DNA of 64,000 nucleotides from Paraburkholderia sprentiae WSM5005 (GTDB taxonomy: Bacteria; Pseudomonadota; Gammaproteobacteria; Burkholderiales; Burkholderiaceae), in NCBI RefSeq assembly GCF_001865575.2, contig NZ_CP017562.2, positions 310,001 through 374,000 of the forward strand. Reading direction: 5' to 3'. Shown here piece after piece: positions 1 to 7,260 of the stretch. Within the stretch, counting starts at the first letter, position 1; each line of letters starts with the position of its first letter. Below the pieces are notes generated by a model that worked only from the letters and a program-made list of their open reading frames with translations, ran no database searches and was not told the origin of the DNA. The position numbers and the translations under genes were made by a program.

Positions 1-2
1 AG

Positions 3-1586
3 AACGTCAGTCTGCTCCATCTGCTGATCGGCGGGCTCATCATCTCCAACGTCTTCACGCAGTTGATGTCGACGATTCGCGCCTATCTGGCGAACTTCAT
101 GGTCCGCAACATGGACTTCGCGATGATGTCGCAGTTCTTCAAGCATACGATGTCGCTGCCGTTCTCGTTCTTCGCGAAGCGCAAGACCGGCGATATATTC
201 GCGCGCTTTCAGGAGAACCAGACGATCCGTGCGTTCCTGACCGAATCCACCGTGACCACCGCACTGAATCTGCTGATGATCTTCATCTACTTCACGATCA
301 TGTTCGTGTACAACGTGAAGATGACGCTGGTGTTGATCGCGTTCGTGATTCCGATCATGGGACTCACGGTGATCGCGACGCCGAAGATCAAGGGCTACGC
401 GCGGGAGGTGTTTACGGCGTCCACCGAGGCGAAGTCGTTTCTGATGGAGGCTCTGGCCGGTGTCGAGACCGTCAAGGGCATGGGTATCGAGCGGCCAGTA
501 CGGTTACGCTGGGAAAAGAAATACGCGAAGGCGCTTGAATTGCAGTATCGCGCGCACGCATTCAATATTCTGGTCAGCTTCGGCAGTCAATTGCTGAATG
601 CGGCCACGACGATCGCGATTCTGTGGGTCGGCGCGAATCTGGTACTCGCGCGCGAATTGACGATCGGCCAGCTGATCGCGTTCAATGCGTTCATGGGCAG
701 CGTATTGAGTCCGCTGATGGGGCTCGTCGGCCTGTGGAGCATGCTCAACGATGCGGGCGTCGCGATGGAACGGCTCGGCGATGTGCTCGATATCGAGCCC
801 GAACAGAAGCCGCAGGATTTACCGTCGCGCGTGATGCTGCCGGAGCTGCAAGGCGAAATCAGCCTGCAAGGCGTGTATTTCCGCTATGGCGAAGACGATT
901 CCGCTTATGTGCTGGAGAACATCAGCTTCGATATCAAGCCGGGCGAGCTGGTCGCGATCGTCGGGCGCAGCGGATCGGGCAAGACTACGCTGGCGAAGCT
1001 GCTGGTCGGCTTCTATCAGCCAAGCGAAGGGAAAATGACGATCGACGGCTATGACTCCGGCGTGATCGACAAGGCGTATTTTCGCGCGCAAATCGGCTAC
1101 GTGATGCAAAGCAATCTGCTGTTCTCGGGCACGATCGCCGAGAACATCGCGAGCGGCGACGACGCGCCGGAGCGCCGCCGCATCGAGGAAGTCGCGAAGA
1201 TGGCCGACGCCCACGGCTTCATCAGCAAGATGCCGCTCGGCTATGAGCAGATCGTGGGCGAACGCGGCATCGGTTTGTCGGGCGGTCAGATCCAGCGGCT
1301 TTGCATCGCGCGTGCGTTGTATCACGATCCGCGTCTGCTCGTATTCGACGAGGCGACCTCGGCGCTCGACTCGCAATCGGAAAGCAATATTCTCGGCAAT
1401 ATGCACGACATTCTGAAGGGCCGCACCGCGGTGATCATTGCACATCGTCTCAGCACGATCATGCGGGCGGACAAGATTCTCGTGCTGTATGAAGGCGCGA
1501 TCGTCGAACAGGGCCGTCACGAAGAGCTGATCCAGCGCGGCGGCATGTACTACCAGCTGGTGCAGAAACAGTTGAGCGCATCATGA
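3..1586 (+). CDS. Bacteriocin/peptide-exporting ABC transporter (PCAT/HlyB type), 5' truncated by window edge
   Basis: The frame is open to the first bases of the window, so the true start lies upstream. The visible part has a six-helix exporter membrane domain (roughly the first 270 residues, with long hydrophobic runs such as LLMIFIYFTIMFVYNV) followed by a complete nucleotide-binding domain: Walker A GRSGSGKTT, signature LSGGQ, Walker B LLVFDEATSALD and the H-loop IIAHRLST. The spacing and TMD style match peptidase-containing (C39) bacteriocin/type I exporters; the C39 peptidase, if present, would be encoded off-window. The gene overlaps the next one by four bases (ATGA). A double-glycine leader peptide gene nearby (3754-4041, minus strand) is a plausible substrate. 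The family call is secure; substrate and peptidase domain are inference. Confidence 0.88.
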   Translation, partial: NVSLLHLLIGGLIISNVFTQLMSTIRAYLANFMVRNMDFAMMSQFFKHTMSLPFSFFAKRKTGDIFARFQENQTIRAFLTESTVTTALNLLMIFIYFTIMFVYNVKMTLVLIAFVIPIMGLTVIATPKIKGYAREVFTASTEAKSFLMEALAGVETVKGMGIERPVRLRWEKKYAKALELQYRAHAFNILVSFGSQLLNAATTIAILWVGANLVLARELTIGQLIAFNAFMGSVLSPLMGLVGLWSMLNDAGVAMERLGDVLDIEPEQKPQDLPSRVMLPELQGEISLQGVYFRYGEDDSAYVLENISFDIKPGELVAIVGRSGSGKTTLAKLLVGFYQPSEGKMTIDGYDSGVIDKAYFRAQIGYVMQSNLLFSGTIAENIASGDDAPERRRIEEVAKMADAHGFISKMPLGYEQIVGERGIGLSGGQIQRLCIARALYHDPRLLVFDEATSALDSQSESNILGNMHDILKGRTAVIIAHRLSTIMRADKILVLYEGAIVEQGRHEELIQRGGMYYQLVQKQLSAS

Positions 1587-2944
1587 TGAAGATACTCGAC
1601 CAGATTGAAGAGGCGAGTCCCGCAATATCGTATGCGGGACTGATCGAGCGCATCGAGATCCTGCGCTCCACGTTGCGCTGGTCGTCGCGGCTCGAACGCG
1701 CCGATATCGACAAGCTGCTGAGGCAGGCCACGTCGCTGCGCGACGAAGTCATGCAGCTTTCGCACAAGGAGCGCTTCGTGCAGGCGGCCACCGCGGGCGA
1801 GCCGCAGACGAGCGCGGAGCAATCGCGCGGTGCGCGCCGCAAGGCGCTGCTCGAACGCAGCTTTATCTTCGAGGGAACGTTCGGCGACAATCCGCGTTTG
1901 CTCGAATCGCTCGAAATCGCGGAAAAAGCCGCGCCAACCGACCTGCCGGTGTTGATCGATGGCGAAAGCGGCACGGGCAAGGAGCTGATGGCGAAAGTGA
2001 TCCATGCGAATGGCGCGCGTGCGGACAAGCCGTTCATTTCCGTGAACTGCGGCGCGATTCCGGACAATCTGCTGGAATCGGAGTTGTTCGGGCATCGCAA
2101 GGGCGCATTCACCGGCGCGTCGAACGACCGCAAGGGCAAATTCGAAAGCGCGCATACGGGCACGATCTTTCTCGACGAAATCGGCGAGTTGCCGCTCGCA
2201 GGCCAGGTCAAGCTGTTGCGCGTGCTCGAAGCGCATGAGATTCAACGCGTCGGCTCCGACGAAACGATCGCGGTCGATACGCGCATCGTCGCGGCGACCA
2301 ATCGCAATCTGCGCAAGCTCAGCGAGGAAGGCCGGTTTCGCGAGGATCTGTTCTACCGGCTCAGCGTGATTCACGTGACGCTGCCACCGCTGCGCGAACG
2401 GCGTGATGAAATTCCGTTGCTGATTGCGTGGTTCGGCGACGAAGCGGCGGGCACGCTGAAACGCCGGCCGGTCAGATTGACGCCACGTTTGCGGGACTTT
2501 CTGTTGAGCTACGCGTATCCGGGCAATATCCGTGAATTGCGCAACGTGATGTACCGCATTTCATGTCTGGCGGGAGAGATGGCCGACGTCGAGCATTTGC
2601 CGCTCGACATGCGGCCCGCTGCGCCCGGCTCGGCGCCGGCGCCGGCGCAGGTGGATGGCGGGCAGGCGAGCGGCGAGCAGCCGATCAGTGTCGCGAACCT
2701 GATGTCGTTGAGCGACGCGAAGCGGGCGGCCAGCGACGACGCCGAAAAAGCATTCCTCGAACGCGGACTGCGTGAAGTTGGCGGGACCGTCGCCGAACTG
2801 GCACGGCGCATCGATATGAATCGCTCGCACTTGCAGATGCTGCTGAAAAAGCACGGCCTGCACTCAAAGGATTTCCGCAATCGCAATGCGCCGCCCACGA
2901 AGAACGGCGCGAACGAGCGCGACGAGGAAGACGACGAAGGCTAA
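1583..2944 (+). CDS. Sigma54-dependent transcriptional activator (AAA+ enhancer-binding protein, no receiver domain)
   Basis: A 453-residue bacterial enhancer-binding protein. Residues 1-95 form a helical, charged region without a receiver, GAF or PAS signature. The AAA+ domain has Walker A GESGTGKE (127-134), the sigma54-contacting GAFTGA loop (174-179) and Walker B TIFLDE (194-199). A Fis-type helix-turn-helix lies at the C-terminus (ELARRIDMNRSHLQMLLKKH). It starts at the ATG overlapping the ABC exporter stop codon, so the two are translationally coupled. Two convincing -24/-12 promoters lie about 1.1-1.5 kb downstream in the peptide/LRAT intergenic region and are the obvious targets. With no receiver domain, its input must come through the unusual N-terminus or a partner; the PP2C phosphatase next door is one candidate. 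Confidence 0.93.
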   Translation: MMKILDQIEEASPAISYAGLIERIEILRSTLRWSSRLERADIDKLLRQATSLRDEVMQLSHKERFVQAATAGEPQTSAEQSRGARRKALLERSFIFEGTFGDNPRLLESLEIAEKAAPTDLPVLIDGESGTGKELMAKVIHANGARADKPFISVNCGAIPDNLLESELFGHRKGAFTGASNDRKGKFESAHTGTIFLDEIGELPLAGQVKLLRVLEAHEIQRVGSDETIAVDTRIVAATNRNLRKLSEEGRFREDLFYRLSVIHVTLPPLRERRDEIPLLIAWFGDEAAGTLKRRPVRLTPRLRDFLLSYAYPGNIRELRNVMYRISCLAGEMADVEHLPLDMRPAAPGSAPAPAQVDGGQASGEQPISVANLMSLSDAKRAASDDAEKAFLERGLREVGGTVAELARRIDMNRSHLQMLLKKHGLHSKDFRNRNAPPTKNGANERDEEDDEG

Positions 2945-2977
2945 TGAGGATTCAGCGAAACGCTCGCCCGAAGACGA

Positions 2978-3748
2978 TCAAGGCGCCGGATTCCGCAAGG
3001 TGTTGTCCGCCGCATTCGGGTCCTGCGCTTCGACGACCACTGCGGTAATGTTGTCGCGCCCGCCGCGCGCGAGCGCGAGCTCGACGAGTTCGCAACATGC
3101 GTTTTCGCGCTCCGCCGACGTCAGCACGTCGGCGATCTCGTCGTCGCTCAGTTCATTGCTGAGACCGTCGCTGCACAACAGGAACACGTCGCCGTCGGCG
3201 ACTTCGATCGCATCGTCGTCGAGTTCGAGCAGATCCGTCGCGCCGACCGCGCGCGTGATCATGTGCTGCGCGGGGTGATGGCGCGCCTCTTCGTCGGTGA
3301 TCACCCCGAGCGAGCGCAACTCCTCGACCTGGCTGTGATCGCGCGTCAGTTGCCGCAACTGTCCCGCGCGGTACAGATAAATGCGGCTGTCGCCGGCCCA
3401 CACGTAACCGCAGAAGCGATCGCAGGCAAGCAGCGCGACCACGGTGCTGCCGATGCGCTGCACCTGGCGGCGCGCGGCTTCGTCGCGCAATTGACGGTTC
3501 GCGATTTGCAGCCGCGCGCGTGCATCGGCAATCAGCGTTCTGAGGCCCTGCGGCTCGGCCAGCGTGGTCAACGCGTCGATCACGGTGCGGCTCGCAAGGT
3601 CGCCGACCGCGTGCCCGCCCATCCCATCGGCGACGGCCCAGCGTCCCGCTTCGGGCTCGTCGAGGCAGGCGTCTTCATTGATTTCGCGCACCCGTCCCGC
3701 GTCGGAACGCGCAGACGATGTCCAGAGAAATTGGCTCGCGCAGGTCAC
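2978..3748 (-). CDS. PP2C-family serine/threonine protein phosphatase
   Basis: A 256-residue PP2C (PPM) phosphatase. The metal-binding motifs are in order: NED (24-26), ADGMGG (40-45), WAGDSR, CSDGL and GRDN near the C-terminus. It hydrolyses phospho-Ser/Thr (Mn/Mg dependent) and is cytosolic, with no membrane segment. The only sensible start is GTG at 3748, five bases after the stop of the double-glycine peptide gene, so the two form a coupled operon read from the sigma54 promoter at 4103-4118. It converges on the sigma54 activator gene with a 33-base gap. No Ser/Thr kinase partner is visible in this locus, so the target is unknown; the activator or the exporter are guesses from context. A similar regulator-phosphatase pairing is known in type VI secretion clusters, but no T6SS gene is seen here. 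Confidence 0.9.
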   Translation of the reverse strand: MTCASQFLWTSSARSDAGRVREINEDACLDEPEAGRWAVADGMGGHAVGDLASRTVIDALTTLAEPQGLRTLIADARARLQIANRQLRDEAARRQVQRIGSTVVALLACDRFCGYVWAGDSRIYLYRAGQLRQLTRDHSQVEELRSLGVITDEEARHHPAQHMITRAVGATDLLELDDDAIEVADGDVFLLCSDGLSNELSDDEIADVLTSAERENACCELVELALARGGRDNITAVVVEAQDPNAADNTLRNPAP

Positions 3749-3753
3749 AACGG

Positions 3754-4041
3754 CTACACCATGTCGTTTCTGTTGCGTGCGTCCGGAGACACGTTGAGGT
3801 TCGCGTTCGCGCCGGTGTTGCGTACGTCGACCGACTGAAACTGGTTGATCATCTGGTTAGCATAGAAGTTGTTGGAGACCTCGTACAGATTGACCACGGG
3901 CCCGATGCTCGGCGTTTGCGGCACATAGGGCTGAATCCAGCCATAGATCCACGGCGCGCCGCCGCCACCGCGAATCGCCGCCATCGCTTTGCGATCGAGC
4001 GCGAGGTTCAAAGAGAGGTCGTTCAATTTGATGCAGGACAT
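3754..4041 (-). CDS. Double-glycine leader peptide (putative secreted RiPP-like/bacteriocin-like precursor)
   Basis: A 95-residue peptide starting at the ATG at 4041, preceded by a GGAG ribosome site seven bases upstream. A longer in-frame start at 4118 is excluded because it lies inside the sigma54 promoter. Residues 1-26 look like a PCAT leader: LDRKAMAAIRGG puts hydrophobic residues at -4 (I), -7 (M) and -12 (L) of a Gly-Gly cleavage site (G25-G26). The predicted mature part (about 69 residues) has no Cys, Lys or His, is rich in Asn, Gln and Tyr and begins APWIYGWIQPY. Without Cys, lanthionine or disulfide maturation is excluded. It is co-transcribed with the PP2C gene and adjacent to a matching exporter. 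The leader is strongly suggestive; activity (toxin, signal or matrix peptide) is unknown. Confidence 0.75.
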   Translation of the reverse strand: MSCIKLNDLSLNLALDRKAMAAIRGGGGAPWIYGWIQPYVPQTPSIGPVVNLYEVSNNFYANQMINQFQSVDVRNTGANANLNVSPDARNRNDMV

Positions 4042-4102
4042 GTCGTTCTCCGGTTGGCCGCATGCGCAATGCGCGCGGCTGAATGGACTCTGCCCGGGAC
4101 GC

Positions 4103-4118
4103 TGCAAACACCATGCCA
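4103..4118 (-). promoter_or_regulatory. Sigma54 (-24/-12) promoter for the double-glycine peptide/PP2C operon
   Basis: On the minus strand the sequence is TGGCATGGTGTTTGCA. It matches the sigma54 consensus TGGCACG-N4-TTGCW at every position but one, with exact GG-N10-GC spacing. The predicted transcription start is near 4092, giving a leader of about 50 bases before the peptide ATG at 4041. Confidence 0.8.
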
Positions 4119-4241
4119 ATCAGCAACGGATTGCAGCCTAAGCGCGCCGCGCGTTGACTGGCGCGCCTTTGCGCAGTTCGACCCCGCGCGCGGTCGACGC
4201 GATCGGTCGGCTCGCGGCCAACAAGCTCGCACTCGAACAGG

Positions 4242-4269
4242 TGTAGGACCCAACACATGGATCGGGTCC
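4242..4269. promoter_or_regulatory. Candidate upstream activator site(s) between the two sigma54 promoters
   Basis: A TGT-N10-ACA element (4242-4257) overlaps an inverted repeat GGACCC/GGGTCC (4246-4251 and 4264-4269). Both lie roughly 120-180 bases upstream of the two divergent -24/-12 promoters, the usual distance for enhancer sites. Assignment to the nearby activator is inference; short dyads arise by chance in GC-rich DNA. Confidence 0.35.
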
Positions 4270-4434
4270 CGCGTGCGCTTCATTTCACGCGAAAGCACCA
4301 CGCGACACCCCTCGCAAATGAGCGTCACACGCTAACAGATCAGCGCGATTTCTGTTGGTTCGGTACTGACATTCTCGTCTTCAGAAACCTGCTCAATTAG
4401 CCGTCGGCCCGGCAAACAAGGGCTTTCCGGCGCT

Positions 4435-4450
4435 TGGCCCGGATCATGCG
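4435..4450 (+). promoter_or_regulatory. Sigma54 (-24/-12) promoter for the LRAT-protein operon
   Basis: TGGCCCGGATCATGCG has GG-N10-GC spacing and differs from the consensus TGGCACG-N4-TTGCW at three positions. The predicted start of transcription is near 4461, which fits translation from the ATG at 4493 (ribosome site ACGAGG) and argues against the GTG at 4466. Confidence 0.62.
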
Positions 4451-4492
4451 AAAGCTGTCGCAACTGTGTTGGAAATGCGAACGAGGCCAGCC

Positions 4493-5014
4493 ATGAACAC
4501 CCCAACGCTCGATACACGCGACGACGCCCCGCCATCGGCCGCGATTCGCGACACCGCATCATCGACGATCGATCTGCCGATCGGCGCGCATCTGGTCACG
4601 CAGCGTAACGGCTACGAACATCACGGCATCTATGTCGGCAACGGCCGCGTCGTGCATTACGCGGGCTTCGCGGGCTCGGTGCATCGCGGGCCGGTCGAGG
4701 AAGTCGAACTGGCGCGCTTCGCCGCCGGCCATTCGCTGTCGGTTCGCGCGACGCCTAGCGCGATCTACGGCGGCACGGAAGCGGTGCGCCGCGCGCGCTC
4801 CCGCCTCGGCGAAAACCGCTATCGCCTGCTGACCAACAACTGCGAACACTTCTGCGCGTGGTGCCTGCTCGGCGAAAGCCGCAGCGAACAGGTGCATTGC
4901 TGCCTGCGCGACCCGCGCACGGGCGTGCGTGCGCTGCTGTGCCTCGTGAAGTCGTTCGTCGAGAGCGGGACGAGGCATCAACAGCGGGCGGCGCAACTCG
5001 CGCAACTCGCGTGA
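4493..5014 (+). CDS. LRAT-domain (permuted NlpC/P60-like) protein
   Basis: A 173-residue protein with the lecithin retinol acyltransferase fold. HHGIYVG (H44) and VVHYAG (H55) are followed by NNCEHFCAW (C117), giving the His-His-Cys catalytic set of permuted NlpC/P60 thiol enzymes. These enzymes act as acyltransferases, amidases or phospholipases. There is no signal peptide, but a Cys-rich stretch (HCC at 135-137) and a hydrophobic C-terminal segment (RALLCLVKSF) could bind membranes. The start is ATG 4493 on the basis of ACGAGG six bases upstream and the sigma54 promoter position. It is followed after 41 bases by a small unknown gene. Its role in peptide maturation, lipid modification or self-protection is speculative; the fold assignment is firm. 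Confidence 0.82.
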   Translation: MNTPTLDTRDDAPPSAAIRDTASSTIDLPIGAHLVTQRNGYEHHGIYVGNGRVVHYAGFAGSVHRGPVEEVELARFAAGHSLSVRATPSAIYGGTEAVRRARSRLGENRYRLLTNNCEHFCAWCLLGESRSEQVHCCLRDPRTGVRALLCLVKSFVESGTRHQQRAAQLAQLA

Positions 5015-5055
5015 GCGCAGCGCGTCGGGAACGGGACGCTTCGAGGAGAAACATC

Positions 5056-5307
5056 ATGGTTGCAGCAGAAAAGACCTTGCACTGGGCCGTCGACAAATGG
5101 CTCGCGCCCACGCCGTCGATGCCCGCGCGCGTCGTGCGGTTCTGCCATCGCGCGTCGCAACAGCAGCGCTATGTGTGCGTGCAGGCGTTGAAGCCCGAAG
5201 GACTGTTGTCGATCTTCTTCTTCCGCCACGGCGATGGTTCGTGGAACGTGTTCCCGCCGCAAGCCGAGCGGCCCGCGATGAACGGGCATTGCCGCACGGC
5301 CGCGTAG
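5056..5307 (+). CDS. Small conserved-looking hypothetical protein (83 aa)
   Basis: An 83-residue protein with a strong ribosome site (GAGGAG, six bases before ATG 5056), 41 bases behind the LRAT gene and probably in the same sigma54 operon. It has no membrane helix or signal peptide. The middle (YVCVQALKPEGLLSIFFFRHGDGSWNVFPP) looks like a small beta-rich domain. I do not recognise a family. It ends four bases before the convergent LysR gene stop, leaving no room for a terminator between them. Confidence 0.65.
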   Translation: MVAAEKTLHWAVDKWLAPTPSMPARVVRFCHRASQQQRYVCVQALKPEGLLSIFFFRHGDGSWNVFPPQAERPAMNGHCRTAA

Positions 5308-5311
5308 AAAC

Positions 5312-6190
5312 TCATGCGCGGCCCGGCGTGGCCGCTTCCCTTGCGATCCACTGTTGGAATAGCACCATGGCCGGCGTCATCGGCTTGCCCTTCAGGCAGG
5401 TCAGCCAGTAACTGCCCGCCTGGACCTCGACGTCGAAAGGGCGCACTAGACGCCCGCTTTTGATCTCCGGCTCGAACATCGACGCAGGCGCGAGCGCGAT
5501 GCCCGCGCCCTGTATCGCGGCTTCCACCATCAGCCGCGACGAATCGAACACCGGCCCGCGCACCGGCCGCGGCGCGATGCCCGCGGCCGCGAACCAGTTC
5601 ATCCAGTCGTCCGTGCGGTACGAGCGCAGCAGCGTTTCGTTGGCAAGATCGTCAGGCCGCGCCAGGCGCGCGGCGATCTCGGGCGTGCAGAGCAGCGCGA
5701 GCGGCGCGTCGAGCAGTTTGGTGGCGAGCGAGCCGGGCCACGTTCCGTCGCCGAAACGGATCGCGAAATCGAGGCCTTCGGTCGCGAGGTCGACGAGATT
5801 GTTGTTGGTCAGCAGCCGCAGTTCGACGAACGGATGCGCGTCGCGAAACGATGTCACGCGCGACATCAGCCAGCCGACCGCGAACGTGCCGACTACACCG
5901 ACCGTCAGCACCTCGTGAAAATGGCCGCCGTCGAACCGCTTGAGCGCCGCCTCGATGCGATCGAACGCGTCGGAAAGCACTGGCCGCAGCGCGAGCCCTT
6001 CGTCGGTCATCACGAGGCCGCGCGGCAAACGCTTGAACAGCGCGGTGCCGAGCCGCTCCTCCAGCGAGCGTACCTGCTGACTGACCGCGGCTTGGGTCAC
6101 GTTCAGCTCTTGCGCGGCGCGCGTAAAGCTCAGATGCCGCGCGGACGATTCGAACGCGCGCAGCGCATTCAGCGGGAGATACGGTCTCAT
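5312..6190 (-). CDS. LysR-family regulator of the AmpR/GcvA group
   Basis: A 292-residue LysR regulator. The winged HTH (residues 5-65, PLNALRAFESSARHLSFTRAA) and the effector domain resemble AmpR/PenR. GT at 101-102, NNN-LVDLATEGLD (129-141) and D134 correspond to the AmpR positions that sense muropeptides. AmpR normally sits divergent to a beta-lactamase gene; here the divergent neighbour, beyond a 339-base gap, is a DUF4126 membrane protein and no beta-lactamase is present. It may therefore be a stand-alone cell-wall-stress regulator or a GcvA-like paralogue. The LysR call is certain; the AmpR subgroup is probable. Confidence 0.88.
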   Translation of the reverse strand: MRPYLPLNALRAFESSARHLSFTRAAQELNVTQAAVSQQVRSLEERLGTALFKRLPRGLVMTDEGLALRPVLSDAFDRIEAALKRFDGGHFHEVLTVGVVGTFAVGWLMSRVTSFRDAHPFVELRLLTNNNLVDLATEGLDFAIRFGDGTWPGSLATKLLDAPLALLCTPEIAARLARPDDLANETLLRSYRTDDWMNWFAAAGIAPRPVRGPVFDSSRLMVEAAIQGAGIALAPASMFEPEIKSGRLVRPFDVEVQAGSYWLTCLKGKPMTPAMVLFQQWIAREAATPGRA

Positions 6191-6529
6191 GGTGCAGATA
6201 ATGGGTTTTCTTGTGAGTGGGCTAACTTATCATCATCGGCCCGCTTCGCCGACTTCCGGTCTGATATTCGCCTGTCGAATCGTGCGACACTTGGACCACA
6301 TCGACGGCGGCAAACGCCCGCCCGGCGCCACGCGAGACCCGCGGTAGCGGGTCGGAGACAAAGCGTCGGCAAGCGTGAACAATCGTGAACGGCCACTGCG
6401 GATTGCGTCGATGTAGGTGGGAGAAGTTGACTGTGCAGATGGAATGCTCGACATGTTCTGCCGACGTTCGTCCTGATAAGCCGTCGGCTTGTGCAACCTT
6501 GCATCATTGCCCTCGATCGGGAGTCCGCT
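6191..6529. other. Intergenic region without a gene
   Basis: This lies between the divergent AmpR-like and DUF4126 genes. It holds a small perfect hairpin (GACCCGC, loop GGTA, GCGGGTC at 6336-6353) and presumably both promoters. No convincing -35/-10 pair or beta-lactamase remnant was recognised. Confidence 0.5.
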
Positions 6530-7021
6530 ATGTCCGTGTATGTTCTGGCCTTGTTCATCGGCGTCGTCGCCGGCCTTCGCGCGATGATCGCCCCCACCGC
6601 CGTCAGTTGGGCTGCGCGTCTGGGATGGCTGCCGCTGCAAGGCACGCCGCTCGCATTCCTCGGCTTCACGGCCACGCCGTATATCTTCACCGTGCTGGCG
6701 GTGATCGAACTGGTCACGGATCAATTGCCCGAAACGCCGAGCCGCAAGGTGCCGCTGCAGTTCGGCGCGCGCATCGTGCTCGGTGCGCTGAGCGGCGCGG
6801 CGATCAGCGGCGCGCATGGCGGCCTCGCGGGCGGCTTGATCGTCGGGGTTCTCGGCGCGGTGGTCGGAGCCGTCGGCGCGGTGATCGGCACGCTCGGCGG
6901 CGCGAAGGTGCGCAGCTCTCTCGCGAACATGTTCGGGCGCGATGCACCCGCGGCGTTGATCGAGGACGTGGTCGCAGCGGTTGCCGCGGCGTTGATCGTG
7001 GTGTCGTTGCATGGGTTCTGA
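6530..7021 (+). CDS. DUF4126-family integral membrane protein
   Basis: A 163-residue membrane protein starting at ATG 6530 (ribosome site GGGAG). It has four to five hydrophobic segments: YVLALFIGVVAGLRAM, a helix near ATPYIFTVLAVIELV, a long Gly/Ala-rich stretch (GGLAGGLIVGVLGAVVGAVGAVIG) and a C-terminal helix (VVAAVAAALIVVSL). The RAMIAPTAVSWAA motif after the first helix and the Gly-zipper-like stretch fit DUF4126. Function is unknown. The longer in-frame reading from 6491 lacks a ribosome site. Confidence 0.75.
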   Translation: MSVYVLALFIGVVAGLRAMIAPTAVSWAARLGWLPLQGTPLAFLGFTATPYIFTVLAVIELVTDQLPETPSRKVPLQFGARIVLGALSGAAISGAHGGLAGGLIVGVLGAVVGAVGAVIGTLGGAKVRSSLANMFGRDAPAALIEDVVAAVAAALIVVSLHGF

Positions 7022-7260
7022 CACGCTGAATGTGCCTGATCGGCTGGCTCATCACATTGCACGCGACGGCCGGCAGAGGCCACAGGCAGATAGCCACGCG
7101 CCACAGGTTGGCAAGCGCCGATGCGCACCGGCATCGCGGGAAGTCGCGCAAGAGTCCCGGCAGTGTCCTGTTATCAGCCGCGCCCGGCCGTATACAATTC
7201 GGCAGCGCCTGAGCGCCGCGGGCTTTCCCCGCCTATTTGCCAACCAATCCAACTCGACCC

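Noticed and set aside
4042..4118. N-terminal extension of the double-glycine peptide starting at 4118
   Set aside because: It would start inside the -24/-12 promoter and before the predicted transcription start; the ATG at 4041 has its own GGAG site.
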